DNA from: UBA1388 sp964555515
GTDB taxonomy: Bacteria; Patescibacteriota; Microgenomatia; UBA1400; PJMF01
Assembly (NCBI GenBank): GCA_964555515.1
Contig: CAZKSJ010000020.1
Span: forward strand, 1 to 15,167
DNA: 15,167 nt
Direction: 5' to 3'
The translations under genes were made by a program, and so were the position numbers. The first letter of the stretch is position 1; the number at the start of each line of letters is the position of its first letter. This document shows positions 12,243 through 15,167 of the stretch, in pieces. The notes under the pieces were generated by a model. The model was not told the origin of the DNA. It saw only the letters and a program-made list of their open reading frames with translations, and did no database searches.

Positions 12243-14519
12243 TTATTCAGCTAGTACGATGACGACATCGTACTTTGATTGTGGATCCTCCGCTTTAGCT
12301 GTTTCGCTGATGGTTAGCTCTAGGCCAGTCGCTTCGGCCATCGCGTCCACCAAGTCTTGATTATCTTCAGCAAGATAGACAAATACACCTGTTTCGGTGT
12401 ACTCGCCTTTGGCATTACCAGCAGTGACGTTTTCAAAATCACCACTTTCGAGATCAGTTTTAATTGTGCCAGCGTAACCGGCTTTGGTGGTGGCATTGAC
12501 TACTAAGATAGAGACGCCAGATTTGTCTAGCGCTGCTGACGGACTGGCATCAGTTGCTTCACTGTCTTCTGGTGTTGGCGCGGGCGTTGCTTCCATTGCA
12601 GGACTTTCTTCCACTTCTACAGAAGGAGCTGGCTGATCACCCTGGTTGGTAAACTTAATGATCGCCATACCCACCCCAATGCCGATGGCCACTGTCAGGA
12701 CAAACACGCCAGTTGTGATGAGAATCATTTTTAACATATGATTGACTCCTGATTTATTTTTGATCGTTTTTTTATCAGGCACTGCCACACCCAAACTTGC
12801 TCCAGACTCAACTGCCTTTTCGGATGTTTCTGCTTCAGTTTCACCGCCTAGTTGAGTAAACTGACTCAAATCGATTTCTTCAGCTTCGTCGGTGTTGACA
12901 GATGACTCTTGAGCAGGTTTTACCACGGAAGCATCAATTTTTCCAGCATCAACTTCTGCTTCAGCAGTTTTAGATTCAACAGCATCGTCTGAGGAAGCTT
13001 TGGTTTCTGATTCCGCTGTTGGGACTGCGGCTATTACGATATCATCTGCCACACCATCGTCCCATGCTTTTTGTTCTTCATCTCCCTTTTCTTCATCAGC
13101 AGATTCTTGATCTTCGTCTTGAGAAGCATCGCCATCCTTAGTTTTATCCTCAGTGGTGTTTATTTGATCCTTTTCTCCCGCAGATTCCCCATCTTCAGCC
13201 TCAGTGGAATCTTCTTTTTTTGCTTGGTCAGACCCAACCTCATCTTTATCGGTTGTGTTTGTGGGCTCATCATCTTCACTAGCGTCATCCTCCGGCGTTT
13301 TGGCAACATCATCAGCAGTTGTCGCTGATTCCTCAATCTCTTCAATTTCTTCAACGGCTTTCTCTTCCGGTTCTTTTTTGCTCTCTTTTTCTTGTTCAGT
13401 TGATTTGGGATTTGTTGCGGGCATATCAACATCCGTTCTTATTTCATTTGTACCAGTGCCGACGCCGGCGGAAGCCACTTGGGCGGCAGCTCCGGCTGTA
13501 CTCGCTACTGTGGTAGCTGCGCCAACTGCTAGTCCGGCGGCGGCAGTATCAGCAATTGCATCATCAGCGGGAGAGTTGGGTTTGGGTAGGCTAGCACGAT
13601 TCTCTGTCTCAGAGTCTTCCGCTGTTTCTGTATCGTTTGCAAAGATTGGGGCAAACTTTTTGACTGCCTCCTGAGGGGGTTTGCCGAGACCAAACTTGGG
13701 TGCAGGAAAATCTGCGATGGATAAGGTCTTCAGTGCTGCTTCAATCACCACCTGAATGTGAGAAGGTAGTTTTTCATCGGTGTCTTTATGAGCCATCTGC
13801 TGCAGGGGTACGACTCCTTTAAGCTCGGTCTTCAGAGATTTTTCTACTTTGCTATCAGACAATAGATATAGAGTTTGGATGCTTGGTTCAGCGCCTTTTA
13901 AAGTGCGCACTGTTTCGGCAATTTTTTGGACATCGGTAACTTTACTGTCGCTGGTTTGATCGACACCAATGTAGTGTTCGGCAATGTACAAAAAATTGCC
14001 CATCTGAATAACGCTAATTGATGGTTCCAAGGAAATCATTGCCTTAATTGACCAGCTCAAGGGCACAACTGCATCAACAGACACTCCTTTTTCTTCAACC
14101 GCCACTTGGAGAACCTCCAATAATGTTTTATCAATGGCAGAAATCTGAACCCTGGTAGTTCCTTTTAATTCATTTAGAGAAGTGGTTTCAATCAGGTGTG
14201 AATCTGGAGTCAGTTTGAGACCGTCAAGGACTTCTTCTTGCAGTTTGCTCTTGATCTTTGACTCAGTGGTTTCTTGGACACTGACAATAGTGTTGGTGAA
14301 TAAAAAGTCTGGCAAGACCACAGTGTAGGTTTCACCCGCTTCAAGTTTATTGAAGAGCTTGGCCACATGTTCGGGGATGAGTTTGTTACTCTTGAAAAAT
14401 TCCCCATTCACCTGCTTGAAAGATTGGATGGAAAAAGCATTGGGTTTTTTATCTGGCACCAACTCAGCTATATAAGCTAAGTCTGGCAAAATATAGAGTA
14501 GTTTTTGAGTATTGAGCAT
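12243..14519 (-). CDS. Membrane protein: PilM-like N-terminal region, acidic linker, one TM helix, LytR_C-like C-terminal domain
   Basis: 758 residues. Residues 1-270 resemble the actin-like PilM fold of type IV pilus systems: TYTVVLPDFLFTNTIVSVQE (64-83), then IKSKLQEEV, VQISAIDKTLLEVLQVAVEE (124-143) and a VDAVVPLSWS strand-turn. The similarity is by pattern and moderate. Residues 295-560 are a low-complexity linker dominated by Glu, Asp, Ala, Ser and Thr, with an Ala/Gly stretch at 321-352. One membrane helix lies at about 597-622 (MILITTGVFVLTVAIGIGVG). After a Pro/Glu spacer, 667-758 matches LytR_C: VSILVVNATTKAGYAGTIK, then VFVYLAEDNQDLVDAM and a final YDVVIVLAE. The N-terminal part should be cytoplasmic and the LytR_C domain outside, joining a cytoplasmic module to the envelope. 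TATACT-N6-ATG at the start predicts a leaderless mRNA. Function unknown; cell wall or pilus attachment is a guess. Confidence 0.85.
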   Translation of the reverse strand: MLNTQKLLYILPDLAYIAELVPDKKPNAFSIQSFKQVNGEFFKSNKLIPEHVAKLFNKLEAGETYTVVLPDFLFTNTIVSVQETTESKIKSKLQEEVLDGLKLTPDSHLIETTSLNELKGTTRVQISAIDKTLLEVLQVAVEEKGVSVDAVVPLSWSIKAMISLEPSISVIQMGNFLYIAEHYIGVDQTSDSKVTDVQKIAETVRTLKGAEPSIQTLYLLSDSKVEKSLKTELKGVVPLQQMAHKDTDEKLPSHIQVVIEAALKTLSIADFPAPKFGLGKPPQEAVKKFAPIFANDTETAEDSETENRASLPKPNSPADDAIADTAAAGLAVGAATTVASTAGAAAQVASAGVGTGTNEIRTDVDMPATNPKSTEQEKESKKEPEEKAVEEIEEIEESATTADDVAKTPEDDASEDDEPTNTTDKDEVGSDQAKKEDSTEAEDGESAGEKDQINTTEDKTKDGDASQDEDQESADEEKGDEEQKAWDDGVADDIVIAAVPTAESETKASSDDAVESKTAEAEVDAGKIDASVVKPAQESSVNTDEAEEIDLSQFTQLGGETEAETSEKAVESGASLGVAVPDKKTIKNKSGVNHMLKMILITTGVFVLTVAIGIGVGMAIIKFTNQGDQPAPSVEVEESPAMEATPAPTPEDSEATDASPSAALDKSGVSILVVNATTKAGYAGTIKTDLESGDFENVTAGNAKGEYTETGVFVYLAEDNQDLVDAMAEATGLELTISETAKAEDPQSKYDVVIVLAE

Positions 14520-14525
14520 TGGCTA

Positions 14526-14554
14526 AGTATAACGCAACAAACATCACTGGTGAA
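14526..14554 (-). promoter_or_regulatory. Promoter of the PilM/LytR_C gene, predicting a leaderless mRNA
   Basis: Minus strand: -35 TTCACC (14554-14549), a 17-base spacer and -10 TATACT (14531-14526), then 6 bases and the ATG at 14519. A start 7 bases after the -10 falls on the A of ATG. The same -10 sequence and the same distance occur at greA. There is no Shine-Dalgarno. Confidence 0.55.
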
Positions 14555-14622
14555 GCGTGGATACGAGCATAGTATGGGAGAAATGATTGGAGAATTCAAG
14601 AGGAATCTGTAGTGCAAGATCC

Positions 14623-14659
14623 AATTGACAGCACTAGTTTGCTAGTTCGATGGTCAATT
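14623..14659. repeat. Intergenic hairpin between the right-edge gene and the PilM/LytR_C gene
   Basis: Outer arms AATTGAC/GTCAATT (7 bp) and inner arms ACTAG/CTAGT (5 bp) surround a 4-base loop, with a small asymmetric internal loop. It lies just after the stop of the gene at 14675. There is no U-tract, so it may be a 3' mRNA structure rather than a classical terminator. Confidence 0.45.
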
Positions 14660-14674
14660 CATCAAAAACATCAA

Positions 14675-15167
14675 TCATTGCTTAGTAAACTTAGGGGTAA
14701 CTATGCTAAGTCCGCTTTGAGTGGTTAACCAACCAATTCTTTCTGATAATTCAAACTGATTGTCACCTCGACGCACGTAGGTCAGTGGATTGATCATTGA
14801 AAACATTATCTCTGAGTTGTCGCGCCAATCATCATCTGATAATCGGACTGATTCACTCAAATATCTATAAGTAGGGATTGTTGATAGCTCTTTCCCAACC
14901 AACTCAGCAAACTTAATTACTTCAGCGGCAGTCATTGGTGTATGCAAACAGCTCAACAAAATAATTTCTTCCTTGCTGAGCTGCTTGGTAAAAGATAAAA
15001 ATTGCTCTGCAGATAAACCAAAGTGTTTAGCTAGTAATGCGGCTTTTTCTACAGCAGCCGGCACTCTTACACCATCCCAAATATGGGTAGAGTCGACAAA
15101 GGACTGTTGCTTAAACCACTCACTTACTTGTGGGTATTGCTCGGCTACTTCTTGGGTTGTAAGCAGC
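14675..15167 (-). CDS. Unrecognised protein, C-terminal part (enters from the right edge)
   Basis: The frame is open from the stop at 14675 to the window edge, giving at least 164 residues. A GTG at 15064 could be read as a start. However, the upstream codons continue without a stop (LLTTQEVAEQYPQVSEWFKQ, then SFVDSTHIWDGVRVPAAVEK), so the true start most likely lies outside. The family is not recognised. It is mostly helical, with a segment TTQEVAEQYPQVSEWFKQQ that resembles a helix-turn-helix and a later AKHFGLSAEQFLSF. No membrane helix or signal is seen in this part. It ends 155 bases before the PilM/LytR_C gene, which has its own promoter. Confidence 0.7.
   Translation of the reverse strand, partial: LLTTQEVAEQYPQVSEWFKQQSFVDSTHIWDGVRVPAAVEKAALLAKHFGLSAEQFLSFTKQLSKEEIILLSCLHTPMTAAEVIKFAELVGKELSTIPTYRYLSESVRLSDDDWRDNSEIMFSMINPLTYVRRGDNQFELSERIGWLTTQSGLSIVTPKFTKQ

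Noticed and set aside
13160..13432. Lys/Arg-rich minus-strand ORF inside the PilM/LytR_C gene
   Set aside because: It is a frame-shifted reading of the Glu/Lys-rich linker, with no promoter or Shine-Dalgarno.
13071..13674. Plus-strand Ser-rich ORFs opposite the acidic linker of the 758-residue protein
   Set aside because: They are mirror images of Glu/Asp/Ala/Ser codons on the other strand; the low-complexity composition explains the open frames.
15062..15064. GTG as the start of the right-edge gene
   Set aside because: The same frame stays open to the window edge with protein-like sequence, so the start is more likely outside.
1..15167. Insertion sequence, prophage, tRNA or CRISPR elements
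   Set aside because: No transposase, integrase, phage gene, repeat-spacer pattern or tRNA cloverleaf was seen on either strand.

Overview
All supported genes lie on the minus strand, so transcription runs from right to left. Gene content suggests a small-genome bacterium of the Candidate Phyla Radiation (Patescibacteria), possibly the Microgenomates side. The reasons are a class I (archaeal-type) lysyl-tRNA synthetase, a compact atpBEFHAGDC operon with no atpI, and several poorly conserved envelope proteins. This placement is inferred from gene content, not from a marker-gene tree. UGA is used as a stop, so there is no sign of the recoding known in Gracilibacteria/SR1. A run of 100 Ns at 3108-3207 shows that this is a draft assembly scaffold.

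Layout in transcription order: a gene entering from the right edge (14675-15167, unrecognised); a 758-residue membrane protein with a PilM-like N-terminal region, a very long acidic linker, one membrane helix and a LytR_C-like C-terminal domain (12243-14519); the complete F1Fo ATP synthase operon atpB-E-F-H-A-G-D-C (12142-5660); greA (5483-4956) with a clear intrinsic terminator; class I lysS (from 4825) interrupted by the assembly gap; a roughly 520-base AT-rich region with no gene but one striking hairpin; a two-gene unit of a Tat-type lipoprotein and an unknown protein (2454-974, 4-base overlap); and serS (682 to beyond the left edge) preceded by a T-box riboswitch.

The ATP synthase is predicted to be proton-coupled, with catalytic motifs intact, but two of its subunits are unusual. 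The delta subunit (atpH) lacks the usual N-terminal helical domain and is instead two tandem copies of the C-terminal domain. The a subunit (atpB) carries an acidic insertion of about 85 residues in what should be an extracellular loop. The neighbouring PilM/LytR_C protein is also very acidic.

Regulatory signals are readable. Sigma70-type promoters precede most units, some with an extended -10. greA and the PilM/LytR_C gene share the layout TATACT-N6-ATG, which predicts leaderless mRNAs. The serS leader has a textbook antiterminator/terminator pair whose bulge (UGGC) matches the acceptor end of tRNA-Ser. The best candidates for something undescribed are the duplicated delta subunit, the acidic loop in subunit a, the PilM-LytR_C architecture and the compact T-box leader.
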